Shown piece by piece: positions 1 to 5,203 of a stretch of 5,203 bases of DNA (positions are counted from its first letter, which is position 1; the number at the start of each line of letters is the position of its first letter). Source of the DNA: an uncultured Oscillospiraceae bacterium. Its GTDB lineage: Bacteria > Bacillota > Clostridia > Oscillospirales > Oscillospiraceae. Under the pieces are notes generated by a model. The model worked only from the letters and a program-made list of their open reading frames with translations, made no database searches and was not told the DNA's origin. Position numbers and translations under genes: made by a program. Where the stretch lies: positions 1-5,203 of the forward strand of contig CAJUCB010000092.1 of the NCBI GenBank assembly GCA_910584805.1, written 5' to 3'.

Positions 1-1837
1 CATCTCTCCCAGGCGGGCGGAGACCATCCACCGCTCCCTGTGTATGCAGCTTTCCATGCGCCGCCTGCTGGACTTCCTCTCCACCCACGGCCTGCCCCTA
101 CAACTGGCCATGCCCCTGTACCGGCAGTACGGGGACCTCGCCCTCAGCGCCCTGCGTGCCAACCCCTACCTGCTCACCGAGGAACCCCTACTGGTGCCCT
201 TCCCCCTGGCGGACAAGCTGGCTCTAGGCCTGGGTATCGAGCCAGAGGACCCCTTGCGGCTGGAAGCAGGGCTGCTCTACAGCCTCACCCACAACCTAGA
301 CAACGGCCACGTCTTTCTCCCCTATGGCAAGCTCCTCACCGCCGCCGGCAACCTGTTGAGGACGGACCCGGAGCGTTTGACAGGCAGTCTGGATGAACTT
401 CTCCAACAGGGGCGGATTGTTCGGGAGGAAATCGCCGGGCAGGACGCCTGCTACCTGGCCCGGCTCTATCACTGTGAGTGCTATGTGGCCCGGCAGCTCC
501 TACAGATGGACGGAGAGTCCCTCTGTCCCGCCGGGGACCTGGAAAAGCTCTTGGCACGCATCCAGCGGGAGCAGGGCATCACCTACGCCCCCCTGCAAAT
601 CGAGGCGGTGGCCACCGCTGCCCAGCAGCAGGTATTGTTGCTCACCGGAGGCCCCGGTACCGGCAAGACCACCTCCCTCCGGGGTATCCTGGCCCTTTTC
701 GACCACTTAGGGCTGCGCACCGCCCTCACCGCCCCCACAGGGCGGGCGGCCAAGCGCCTCTCTGATGCCTGCGGGGCGGAGGCCAGCACCATCCACCGCC
801 TGTTGGAAACCCGCTACGACAGCGCCAGCGGCGGCCTCAGCTTCGCCCACAACGAGCGGGAACCTCTGGACACCGACGCGGTGATTTTGGACGAGGCCTC
901 CATGGTGGACCTGGTGCTGATGCAGGCCCTTTTGGCAGCCCTCCCCAACGGCTGCCGGCTGGTGCTGGTGGGGGACCCCCATCAGCTCCCCTCAGTGGGG
1001 GCAGGGAACCTGCTCTCGGACCTGCTCCGGGCCCAGCGGCTCCCCACCCTGCGGCTCACGGAAATCTTCCGCCAGGCCGCCGCCTCTGCCATCATCCGGG
1101 GGGCCAGGGCGGTAGACCGGGGCGATTGTCCTGTACTGGTCAACGACCCCGCCGGGGACTTCTTCTTTCTTCGCCGGGTTCGGGCGGAGGACGCAGTGGA
1201 CACCATCGTCTCCCTGTGCCGGGAGCGCCTTCCCAAAAACATGGGCATCCCCCCAGAACAGATTCAAGTCCTCTCCCCCACCCGGAAGGGCATCGCCGGG
1301 ACTGCCGCCCTGAACCAGGCCCTACAGGCAGCGGTGAATCCCCCGTCCCCGGACAAACGGGAAAAGCAGTTTGGCTCCATCCTCTACCGGGAGGGGGACC
1401 GGGTGATGCAGGTGAAGAACAACTACGATGTCCTCTGGGAGGAACGGGACGGCAAGGGCGTGGGCATGGGTATCTTCAACGGGGACATCGGCCGCATCGA
1501 GGCCATCGACCCTGCCAGCGGCATTGTCACCGTGGATTTTGACGGCCACCGGGCGGAGTACACCCCAGACATGATGAACCAGTTGGAGAGCGCCTACGCC
1601 ATCACCGTACACAAGGCCCAGGGCAGCGAGTACCGGGCGGTGATCCTCTCCGCCGTGGATGCCGCCCCTATGCTCCTCACCCGGGGGGTGCTCTACACCG
1701 CCATGACCCGGGCCAAGGAGCTGTTGATCCTGGTGGGAGACGACCAAGTGGTGGCCCGGATGGCCGCCAACGACCGCCAGCAGCGGCGCTACAGCGGCCT
1801 GCGGGCGCGACTGGCCCGGGGCCTGGAAGGGATGTGA
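1..1837 (+). CDS. recD2: RecD2-type ATP-dependent DNA helicase (SF1B), 5' end missing
   Basis: The reading frame is open from base 2 to the TGA at 1835-1837, giving about 611 residues. RecD2 proteins are usually 700-800 residues, so roughly 100-150 N-terminal residues lie outside the window. Visible in order: a helix-hairpin-helix-like region (about 50-330) with NPYLL and LADKLALGLGI where the family usually has GIGFKTADKIA; Walker A GGPGTGKT (647-670); motif II ILDEAS with the Asp-Glu pair at 890-895; motif III LVGDPHQLPSVG (about 962-1000); TEIFRQ; an SH3-like insertion with GDRVMQ and FNGDIG; and the C-terminal AITVHKAQGSEY and YTAMTRAK motifs. All catalytic motifs appear intact. The family unwinds DNA 5'-to-3' without RecBC and acts in repair and at replication forks; the role here is inferred from homologues. 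comF follows after four bases, suggesting co-transcription. The ATG at 44 is internal, because family-like sequence continues upstream of it. Confidence 0.95.
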   Translation, partial: ISPRRAETIHRSLCMQLSMRRLLDFLSTHGLPLQLAMPLYRQYGDLALSALRANPYLLTEEPLLVPFPLADKLALGLGIEPEDPLRLEAGLLYSLTHNLDNGHVFLPYGKLLTAAGNLLRTDPERLTGSLDELLQQGRIVREEIAGQDACYLARLYHCECYVARQLLQMDGESLCPAGDLEKLLARIQREQGITYAPLQIEAVATAAQQQVLLLTGGPGTGKTTSLRGILALFDHLGLRTALTAPTGRAAKRLSDACGAEASTIHRLLETRYDSASGGLSFAHNEREPLDTDAVILDEASMVDLVLMQALLAALPNGCRLVLVGDPHQLPSVGAGNLLSDLLRAQRLPTLRLTEIFRQAAASAIIRGARAVDRGDCPVLVNDPAGDFFFLRRVRAEDAVDTIVSLCRERLPKNMGIPPEQIQVLSPTRKGIAGTAALNQALQAAVNPPSPDKREKQFGSILYREGDRVMQVKNNYDVLWEERDGKGVGMGIFNGDIGRIEAIDPASGIVTVDFDGHRAEYTPDMMNQLESAYAITVHKAQGSEYRAVILSAVDAAPMLLTRGVLYTAMTRAKELLILVGDDQVVARMAANDRQQRRYSGLRARLARGLEGM

Positions 1838-1841
1838 TACC

Positions 1842-2516
1842 ATGGCGCTCAAGCAAGCGCTCTTAAACCTGTTCTTCCCCCAAAAATGCCCCCTGTGCGG
1901 GGCCCTGCTGGACAAGGGGACCCTGGGGCTCTGTCCCGCTTGCGCCGGGGCGGAATTTTGGTTCTCTGGTGCCCAAGCCCTCTTCCCTGGCAAGCAGTAC
2001 GCCCGCTGCGCCTGCGCCGGGGCTTACACCGGGAAGCTCCGGGACTCTGTACTGCGGTTCAAGTTCTCCGACCACCCCGAGTATGCCAAAACCTTTGGGC
2101 CCATCTTGGCCCAGACCATCCGAACCTACTTACCTGGGACCTACGACTGCATCAGTTGGATGCCGGTCTCCCAGGAAACCCTGCAAAAGCGTGGCTATGA
2201 CCAGGCCCAGCTGTTGGCCCAGGAGGCCGCCAAAACCCTGGGACGGCAGGCCGTTCCCCTGCTGGTGAAAATGAAAAGCAATGTTCCCCAGTCCTCCTTG
2301 CGAGAGCGGCGGCAGCGTTTGGAAAATGTGGCGGGGGTGTATTCCGTCCCCCACCCAAAGCGGGTGGCCGGACAGCGGGTGCTGCTCATTGACGACATTC
2401 TCACCACCGGGGCCACCCTGGGCGAGGGGGCACGGGTCCTGCGGGAGGCGGGGGCCTTCCAAGTGGTGGCGGCCACCCTGTGCCGGACCCAGGCAAAGGG
2501 CCACGAATCTTCCTAA
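1842..2516 (+). CDS. comF: ComF family phosphoribosyltransferase-like protein
   Basis: This 224-residue protein has the two-part ComFC layout. The N-terminus has a four-cysteine zinc-finger-like motif (C16-x2-C19, C31-x2-C34). The C-terminal half is a type I phosphoribosyltransferase fold with the family motif KRGYDQAQLLA and the PRPP-binding loop VLLIDDILTTGATL (about 180-193, acidic pair D184-D185). The length is typical. In Bacillus and Haemophilus relatives are needed for natural DNA uptake, probably acting in the cytoplasm on incoming single strands, but many carriers are not known to be competent and the substrate is unsettled. The start is ATG 1842, with GGAAGGGA (1825-1832) nine bases upstream inside the end of recD2; the four-base gap suggests translational coupling. 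A strong hairpin terminator follows the TAA closely, so comF is probably the last gene of its unit. No other com gene is visible. Confidence 0.92.
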   Translation: MALKQALLNLFFPQKCPLCGALLDKGTLGLCPACAGAEFWFSGAQALFPGKQYARCACAGAYTGKLRDSVLRFKFSDHPEYAKTFGPILAQTIRTYLPGTYDCISWMPVSQETLQKRGYDQAQLLAQEAAKTLGRQAVPLLVKMKSNVPQSSLRERRQRLENVAGVYSVPHPKRVAGQRVLLIDDILTTGATLGEGARVLREAGAFQVVAATLCRTQAKGHESS

Positions 2517-2531
2517 TATTTCCATACTCTA

Positions 2532-2573
2532 GGAGGCTTTCCCCAGGTTTCGCGGGAAAGCCTCCCTTCTTTT
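2532..2573 (+). terminator. Intrinsic terminator after comF
   Basis: A perfect 12-bp inverted repeat, GGAGGCTTTCCC (2532-2543) with GGGAAAGCCTCC (2554-2565), encloses a 10-base loop. A T-rich stretch (CTTCTTTT, 2566-2573) follows. It lies 15 bases after the comF stop and should end the recD2-comF transcript, separating it from mreB. Confidence 0.92.
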
Positions 2574-2634
2574 GTTCTATACTTCCTTTGATCTATCGAA
2601 TCCATTACACACTGCAAAAGAAAGGGCGAGTTCT

Positions 2635-3690
2635 ATGCGCAAACGAAGCCAGGCAGCGGGGCCCTTTGCCCGCGATATCGCCGTGGACCTGGGCACCTCC
2701 TCGGTGGTGATGGTCATGCGGGGGCGGGGCATCCTCCTCCATGAGCCCTCGGTGGTGGCGGCAGACCGGCAGACCGGAAAGGTCCTGCAAGCGGGGTCCG
2801 CCGCCCGGGACACCCTGGGCCGGACCCCCGGGGAGCTCATCGCCATCCGCCCCCTGCGGGAGGGGGTTATCTCCGACTACACCACCGCCCAGGCCATGCT
2901 GGAGTGTTTTTTGAAACAGGCAATCCCCGGCCGGATGACCAAGCCCCGGCTGCTGATCTGCGTGCCCTCAGGAATCTCTGAGGTGGAGGAACGGGCCGTG
3001 GTGGACGCGGGCCTCCAAGCCGGGGCCCGGCGGGTGTACCTCATGGAGGAACCCCTAGCCGCCGCCCTGGGGGCAGGGGTGGACATCTCCCAGCCGGAGG
3101 GCCGCATGGTGGTGGACATCGGTGGGGGGACCACCGACGTGGCCGTCATTGCCCTGGACGGAGTGGTCACCTCCGCCTGCCTCACCGCGGCGGGGGATCA
3201 GTTCGATGAGGCCCTCATCCGCCACATCCGCCAGGAGCATGGGCTGCTCATTGGCCTGCGCACGGCGGAGGAGGTAAAAAAGGCCATCGGCCGGGTGGCG
3301 GGGCCCGAGGAGGACAACCCCACCCTGGCAGTGAAGGGCCGCTGTTTGGAGACGGGTTTGCCCCGGCAAATCACCCTCAGCGCCCAGGAGACCGCCATCG
3401 CCTTTGCCCCTGTGGCGGAGCAGCTATGCGCCGGGGTGGAGGCGGTGTTGGAGCGCACCCCGCCGGAGCTGGCGGCGGATGTCAGCGCCTCCGGGCTCCT
3501 GCTCACCGGCGGGGGGAGCCTGCTCCCGGGGCTGGACCAGTTATTGGAAACGCGCACCGGCATCCGCACCATGGTGGCGGAGGACCCCCTAGCCTGCGTG
3601 GCCCTGGGGCTGGAACTGTGCCTGCCCTACCTGGCCCGGCGGCAGGACGGAGTCCTGGGCCTGGCCCGGCGGCGGCAGCTGCGGCCCTAG
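2635..3690 (+). CDS. mreB: MreB-family actin-like rod-shape protein
   Basis: This 351-residue protein is close to the usual MreB length of about 335-350. It shows the actin-fold nucleotide motifs in order: phosphate 1 IAVDLGTSS (15-23), the MreB-typical RTPGELIAIRPLREGVISDY, ICVPSGISEVEERAV, YLMEEPLAAALGAG, phosphate 2 VVDIGGGTTD (159-168), and the adenosine motif LLTGGGSLLPGLDQLL (from about 289) followed by EDPLACVALG. MreB forms membrane-bound filaments that guide lateral cell-wall synthesis. The sequence does not separate MreB from the paralogues Mbl and MreBH. ATG 2635 is chosen because AAAGGG lies eight bases upstream and the N-terminus (MRKRSQ) then leads straight to the conserved core; an in-frame TTG at 2572 falls in the upstream terminator's T-tract. 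A TATACT (2578-2583) could be a -10 box, but no good -35 accompanies it. mreC and mreD, often next door, are absent. Confidence 0.95.
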   Translation: MRKRSQAAGPFARDIAVDLGTSSVVMVMRGRGILLHEPSVVAADRQTGKVLQAGSAARDTLGRTPGELIAIRPLREGVISDYTTAQAMLECFLKQAIPGRMTKPRLLICVPSGISEVEERAVVDAGLQAGARRVYLMEEPLAAALGAGVDISQPEGRMVVDIGGGTTDVAVIALDGVVTSACLTAAGDQFDEALIRHIRQEHGLLIGLRTAEEVKKAIGRVAGPEEDNPTLAVKGRCLETGLPRQITLSAQETAIAFAPVAEQLCAGVEAVLERTPPELAADVSASGLLLTGGGSLLPGLDQLLETRTGIRTMVAEDPLACVALGLELCLPYLARRQDGVLGLARRRQLRP

Positions 3691-3718
3691 TGCCGGGCCT
3701 GCAAAAACCCAAGCATCC

Positions 3719-3757
3719 ACGCGGGCCAAGGCAGCGTTGCCAGGGCCCGCGTCCCCC
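3719..3757 (+). terminator. Possible terminator or structured 3' end after mreB
   Basis: A 9-bp GC-rich stem (3719-3727 with 3744-3752) lies 28 bases after the mreB stop. Its loop holds a smaller 4-bp stem, GGCA 3730-3733 with TGCC 3738-3741. The tail is CCCCCTTT rather than a clean T-run, so termination would be weaker than at the other two terminators. The right arm also overlaps a competing stem (3739-3747 with 3764-3772). Confidence 0.45.
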
Positions 3758-3872
3758 TTTCCAGGCCCTGGCGGGATTTCCGCCTATGGGGCCCTTTTGA
3801 AGCTAATCAAACCAAGGTTTTCGATGGGTTTATATTGCAATGCCTTTTTGTTCTTATCATAGTAAAAATAGC

Positions 3873-3901
3873 TTGACTTCTGTCGATTTTTCAGTTAAGC
3901 T
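3873..3901 (+). promoter_or_regulatory. Candidate promoter for the membrane-protein gene
   Basis: TTGACT (3873-3878) is a five-of-six match to the -35 consensus. Seventeen bases later comes TAAGCT (3896-3901), only a three-of-six match to TATAAT. The position, about 50 bases before the start codon, is suitable. A better isolated -10, TATATT at 3831-3836, lacks a convincing -35, so the true start of transcription is uncertain. Confidence 0.35.
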
Positions 3902-3937
3902 AAGGCCAATTGATCGGTTTCTACCTATTTTTTATTC

Positions 3938-3945
3938 AAAGGAGG
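3938..3945 (+). promoter_or_regulatory. Strong ribosome binding site that sets the start at 3951
   Basis: AAAGGAGG lies five bases before ATG 3951. It decides the start in favour of this ATG over an in-frame ATG at 3840, which would add 37 residues translated from the AT-rich leader. Confidence 0.9.
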
Positions 3946-3950
3946 ACTTT

Positions 3951-4487
3951 ATGCTCCCAGTAAACCCCGAAGCAATTGGCCTGTTTGGCCTGTTCGCCAC
4001 TGTGATCTGTTTTGGTCTGGAACAAGTTGGTATCGGCGTAAAGGGCGGTGAGCCGGAAAAGATCACCCGCTCTTTGGGCTTCATCGCCATCTTTTTCGGC
4101 GGCGTCACCCAAGTTTTTACCTCGGTGTGCATGTATTTGTTCCATGTTGGCGGCGACCACAGCGTGTATCTCGGCACCGTCTTTGGCTTTTTCGGCCTGT
4201 TCTGGCTCCTGGTTGGGACGTTTTTCCTAAAAGGCGGCGACAAGAAGGTGATGGCCCACTTCTTCCTCTGCGGCCTGATCCTGTGCCTGGGATTTACCGT
4301 GCGTGCATTTCAGGACGGCCTGGTCTGGCCCCTGGGTATCGACCTGGTGGTCATCGACGTCCTGCTCCTCACCCTCATCCCTGCCTGGTACGGCGGCAAG
4401 CCCTTCTGGGGCAAGCTGGCCGGTGTGTGCAACCTGGTGATTGGTGTGATCTCTCTCTTCCTGCTTTTCCCTGCCCTGTTCCTGTAA
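3951..4487 (+). CDS. Six-span membrane protein, probable acetate-uptake (SatP/YaaH-like) family
   Basis: This 178-residue, very hydrophobic protein has about six predicted membrane spans by eye (9-29, 42-64, 74-93, 101-118, 127-146, 155-177). The N-terminal half resembles the GPR1/FUN34/YaaH (AceTr) family. NPEAIGL (5-11) matches the NPAPLGL signature region, IFFGGVTQVF (47-56) matches IFYGGIAQIF of E. coli SatP, and YLGTVFGFFGLFWL (73-86) matches the FTSYGSFWL region. The length is close to SatP's 188 residues. These transporters take up acetate or succinate with protons across the cytoplasmic membrane. The C-terminal half (about 100-178, with IPAWYGGKPFWGKLAG) shows little match I can recognise, so substrate and exact family membership are uncertain. 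The gene has its own ribosome binding site and possible promoter, stands alone, and converges on the next gene at a shared terminator. Its coding sequence appears less GC-rich than mreB. Confidence 0.65.
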   Translation: MLPVNPEAIGLFGLFATVICFGLEQVGIGVKGGEPEKITRSLGFIAIFFGGVTQVFTSVCMYLFHVGGDHSVYLGTVFGFFGLFWLLVGTFFLKGGDKKVMAHFFLCGLILCLGFTVRAFQDGLVWPLGIDLVVIDVLLLTLIPAWYGGKPFWGKLAGVCNLVIGVISLFLLFPALFL

Positions 4488-4553
4488 GCGAATAGGAAAC
4501 CTTATGATCCTCTCTTAATTATCCCTATCCACCTACAGAAACCGGCTCAAGCA

Positions 4554-4572
4554 CTCCGCCTGTCCGGCGGGG
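4554..4572 (+). other. Small hairpin ahead of the shared terminator
   Basis: CTCCGCC (4554-4560) can pair with GGCGGGG (4566-4572), one pair being G-U, around a five-base loop. It lies in the 3' untranslated region of the membrane-protein transcript, immediately before the terminator. It has no T-tract of its own; it might protect the RNA end or be incidental. Confidence 0.4.
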
Positions 4573-4576
4573 GCAG

Positions 4577-4612
4577 AAAAGGACCGCTGCACAACAAGCA
4601 GCGGTCCTTTTT
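4577..4612. terminator. Bidirectional terminator between convergent genes
   Basis: GGACCGCTGC (4581-4590) pairs perfectly with GCAGCGGTCC (4598-4607) around a seven-base loop. AAAA (4577-4580) on the left and TTTTT (4608-4612) on the right extend the stem to 14 bp and give a T-tract on each strand. It lies 89 bases after the membrane-protein stop and only three bases beyond the minus-strand stop, so it can end both transcripts. Confidence 0.95.
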
Positions 4613-4615
4613 GTA

Positions 4616-4879
4616 TCACGCCCGTTTCGCCTCTTCTTCCAGGGCGATTTTTAGGGCTTTGGACAATTGGTCGGGGCAGGAGGTAGCCTTGTTGCCACAG
4701 CGGATGCCAGAGAGTTTTTCCATGGCCTCCTCCGCCCGCATCCCCTCCACCAGGCGGGCAATGCCTTGGAGGTTGCCGTGGCAGCCGCCCACCACCTCCA
4801 CGGACTTCACCACGCCCGCTTCCAGCTTCACGTTCATCTGCCGGGAACACACGCCCCGGGTCTTATATTGAATGGTCAC
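4616..4879 (-). CDS. Four-cysteine TSCPD-domain protein (TIGR03905-like), function unknown
   Basis: This is an 87-residue soluble protein with no signal peptide or membrane span. Four cysteines sit in family-typical contexts: GVC-SR (C11), VGGCHGNLQGI (C33), IRCG (C61) and TSCPDQL (C68). This matches the small TIGR03905 family of Clostridia. A related TSCPD domain occurs at the C-terminus of some ribonucleotide reductases, and the cysteines suggest metal binding or redox chemistry, but no function is established. The start is GTG 4877-4879: AAGGAGG lies nine bases upstream, the YKTRGVC core begins four residues in, and no suitable ATG is nearby. An in-frame ATG at 4963 would add 28 unrelated residues read through the promoter. 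The gene has its own strong promoter and appears monocistronic, ending just before the shared terminator and divergent from the gene at the right edge. Confidence 0.92.
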   Translation of the reverse strand: MTIQYKTRGVCSRQMNVKLEAGVVKSVEVVGGCHGNLQGIARLVEGMRAEEAMEKLSGIRCGNKATSCPDQLSKALKIALEEEAKRA

Positions 4880-4888
4880 TGTACTGTG

Positions 4889-4895
4889 CCTCCTT
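4889..4895 (-). promoter_or_regulatory. Ribosome binding site selecting a GTG start
   Basis: Read on the minus strand this is AAGGAGG, nine bases before GTG 4879-4877. It is a near-perfect Shine-Dalgarno sequence and the main reason for choosing the GTG over the distant upstream ATG. Confidence 0.9.
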
Positions 4896-4915
4896 GTTGG
4901 TGTTTTATTGGAGGT

Positions 4916-4944
4916 ATCATAGCAAATTTCTGAGAAAGATGCAA
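4916..4944 (-). promoter_or_regulatory. Housekeeping-type promoter of the TSCPD gene
   Basis: On the minus strand, TTGCAT (4944-4939) is followed after exactly 17 bases by TATGAT (4921-4916), a five-of-six -10 match. It is preceded by TGC, making it an extended -10. Transcription should start near 4909, giving a leader of about 30 bases with the ribosome binding site well placed. Confidence 0.85.
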
Positions 4945-4972
4945 GGCAGAGACATTTATACAAGAAAGTTGT

Positions 4973-4989
4973 ACTTTTTTATAACTGTA
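4973..4989 (+). repeat. Direct repeat, copy 1, between divergent promoters
   Basis: This 17-base element ends in TAACTGTA and recurs at 5088-5104 with two mismatches. It lies exactly 28 bases from the -35 box of the minus-strand promoter and 28 bases from the -35 box of the plus-strand promoter. It may be a regulator binding site, though the T-run within it makes part of the match cheap. Confidence 0.5.
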
Positions 4990-5017
4990 ATTCGAAAGAA
5001 AATATCCCAAGAAAGCG

Positions 5018-5046
5018 TTGTCATATGAATATTTTTATGCTATATT
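5018..5046 (+). promoter_or_regulatory. Promoter P1 for the gene at the right edge
   Basis: TTGTCA (5018-5023, five of six) and TATATT (5041-5046, five of six) are separated by 17 bases. TGC directly before the -10 adds an extended -10 motif. Transcription should start near 5053, leaving a leader of about 150 bases before the presumed start codon at 5202. Confidence 0.8.
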
Positions 5047-5074
5047 TAGTATAAGTTCACATATATGGTATGAT
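5046..5074 (+). promoter_or_regulatory. Possible second, overlapping promoter P2
   Basis: TATGAT (5069-5074, five of six) preceded by TGG forms an extended -10. Seventeen bases upstream is TTAGTA (5046-5051), a weak -35 that shares its first base with the P1 -10. Polymerase could not occupy both sites at once. The predicted start is near 5081. Confidence 0.5.
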
Positions 5075-5087
5075 TTTAATAAATTAC

Positions 5088-5104
5088 ACATTTTTGTAAC
5101 TGTA
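5088..5104 (+). repeat. Direct repeat, copy 2, downstream of the tandem promoters
   Basis: This is the second copy of the 17-base element, with 15 of 17 positions identical to 4973-4989. It lies 115 bp from copy 1, close to eleven helical turns, and falls at or just after the predicted transcription starts, a usual place for a repressor operator. Confidence 0.5.
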
Positions 5105-5109
5105 GCAAC

Positions 5110-5146
5110 GGGCAAATATTGACCGCCAGGCAATATACCTGGCCCC
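5110..5146 (+). promoter_or_regulatory. Structured 5' leader element of the gene at the right edge
   Basis: GCCAGG (5125-5130) pairs with CCTGGC (5138-5143) around the loop CAATATA, and GGG 5110-5112 could close with CCC 5144-5146. The loop bases CAATAT (5131-5136) are also complementary to ATATTG (5116-5121), so two alternative structures are possible. There is no T-tract after it. It does not match any riboswitch class I recognise. Confidence 0.4.
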
Positions 5147-5184
5147 AGAGAAAGATTAACTATTAGAAGTCAAGCCCCAAAATG

Positions 5185-5203
5185 AAGGAAGGTGGAAAAA
5201 GAT
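5185..5203 (+). promoter_or_regulatory. Ribosome binding site and probable start of the next gene
   Basis: AAGGAAGGTGG (5185-5195) is a good Shine-Dalgarno sequence. The window ends in AT at 5202-5203, six bases beyond it, so base 5204 is probably G and completes an ATG. Nothing of the protein itself is visible. Confidence 0.65.

Larger units (their letters stand above)
3691..3950. other. Intergenic region between mreB and the membrane-protein gene
   Basis: No credible gene was seen in these 260 bases. The first 100 are GC-rich and packed with short inverted repeats, including GGCGG 3770-3774 with CCGCC 3780-3784 and a GGGGCCC followed by TTTT at 3788-3798. The remaining 150 or so are AT-rich and look like a promoter and leader for the gene at 3951. 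The sharp change in composition near 3798 is visible by eye. Confidence 0.7.

Noticed and set aside
1322..1993. Long open frame of 223 codons on the minus strand across the recD2-comF junction
   Set aside because: It lies antisense to two strongly conserved genes, its protein is rich in Pro, Gly, His and Arg as expected of a GC-rich shadow frame, and no domain is recognisable.
2130..2525. Minus-strand open frame of 131 codons within comF
   Set aside because: It overlaps conserved comF sequence, including the PRPP loop, and has low-complexity shadow composition.
2572..2634. Upstream TTG start that would extend MreB by 21 residues
   Set aside because: It starts inside the T-tract of the comF terminator, has no suitable ribosome binding site, and the added residues are not family-like.
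3840..3950. Upstream ATG that would extend the membrane protein by 37 residues
   Set aside because: The extension is AT-rich leader, and AAAGGAGG sits five bases before ATG 3951.
4127..4495. Overlapping plus-strand frame of 122 codons within the membrane-protein gene
   Set aside because: It is out of frame with a clear membrane protein, has no ribosome binding site, and has typical shadow composition rich in Arg, Pro and His.
4880..4963. Upstream ATG for the TSCPD gene, adding 28 residues
   Set aside because: The extension runs through the promoter and ribosome binding site, and the conserved core starts at the GTG.
4965..4977. Small inverted repeat AAAGT-TGT-ACTTT overlapping direct-repeat copy 1
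   Set aside because: Only 5 bp with a three-base loop in AT-rich DNA and not present at copy 2, so probably chance.
5116..5143. H-type pseudoknot in the leader
   Set aside because: The arm order fits, but the final loop would be one base spanning a 6-bp stem, which is sterically unlikely; alternative hairpins are a better reading.

Overview
The window looks like chromosomal DNA from a GC-rich member of the Clostridia, most plausibly the Oscillospiraceae/Flavonifractor-like group. This is an inference from the gene families (RecD2-type helicase, ComF, MreB, a four-cysteine TSCPD protein), the strong GGAGG ribosome binding sites, and GC-rich coding sequence set against AT-rich promoter regions. 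No rRNA, tRNA, CRISPR array, insertion sequence or phage gene was seen.

Left part (1-2571, + strand): the 3' four-fifths of a recD2 helicase gene, then four bases later a comF-type phosphoribosyltransferase gene whose ribosome binding site lies inside the end of recD2. The pair looks co-transcribed and ends at a perfect 12-bp hairpin terminator (2532-2573). Both families are linked to DNA: RecD2 to repair and replication forks, ComF to DNA uptake or nucleotide-related metabolism.

Middle (2572-3950): an mreB actin-like cell-shape gene standing alone, without mreC or mreD, then about 260 bases without a gene. That gap holds a cluster of GC-rich hairpins, some mutually exclusive, followed by AT-rich DNA with a possible promoter for the next gene.

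Right-middle (3951-4612): a six-span membrane protein whose N-terminal half resembles the acetate/succinate uptake family (GPR1/FUN34/YaaH, SatP). It converges on a minus-strand gene, and a 14-bp stem with T-tracts on both strands can end transcription from both sides.

Right (4616-5203): a small minus-strand gene for an 87-residue four-cysteine TSCPD protein (TIGR03905-like), starting at GTG, with a very good promoter of its own. It is divergent from a gene that begins at the right edge: two overlapping promoters, a leader of about 120-150 bases with a hairpin and alternative pairing, and a Shine-Dalgarno sequence placed so that the last two bases are probably the first two of an ATG. A 17-base direct repeat (two mismatches, 115 bp apart) brackets those promoters. 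It is the most interesting unexplained signal here. No obviously new multi-gene system is visible.
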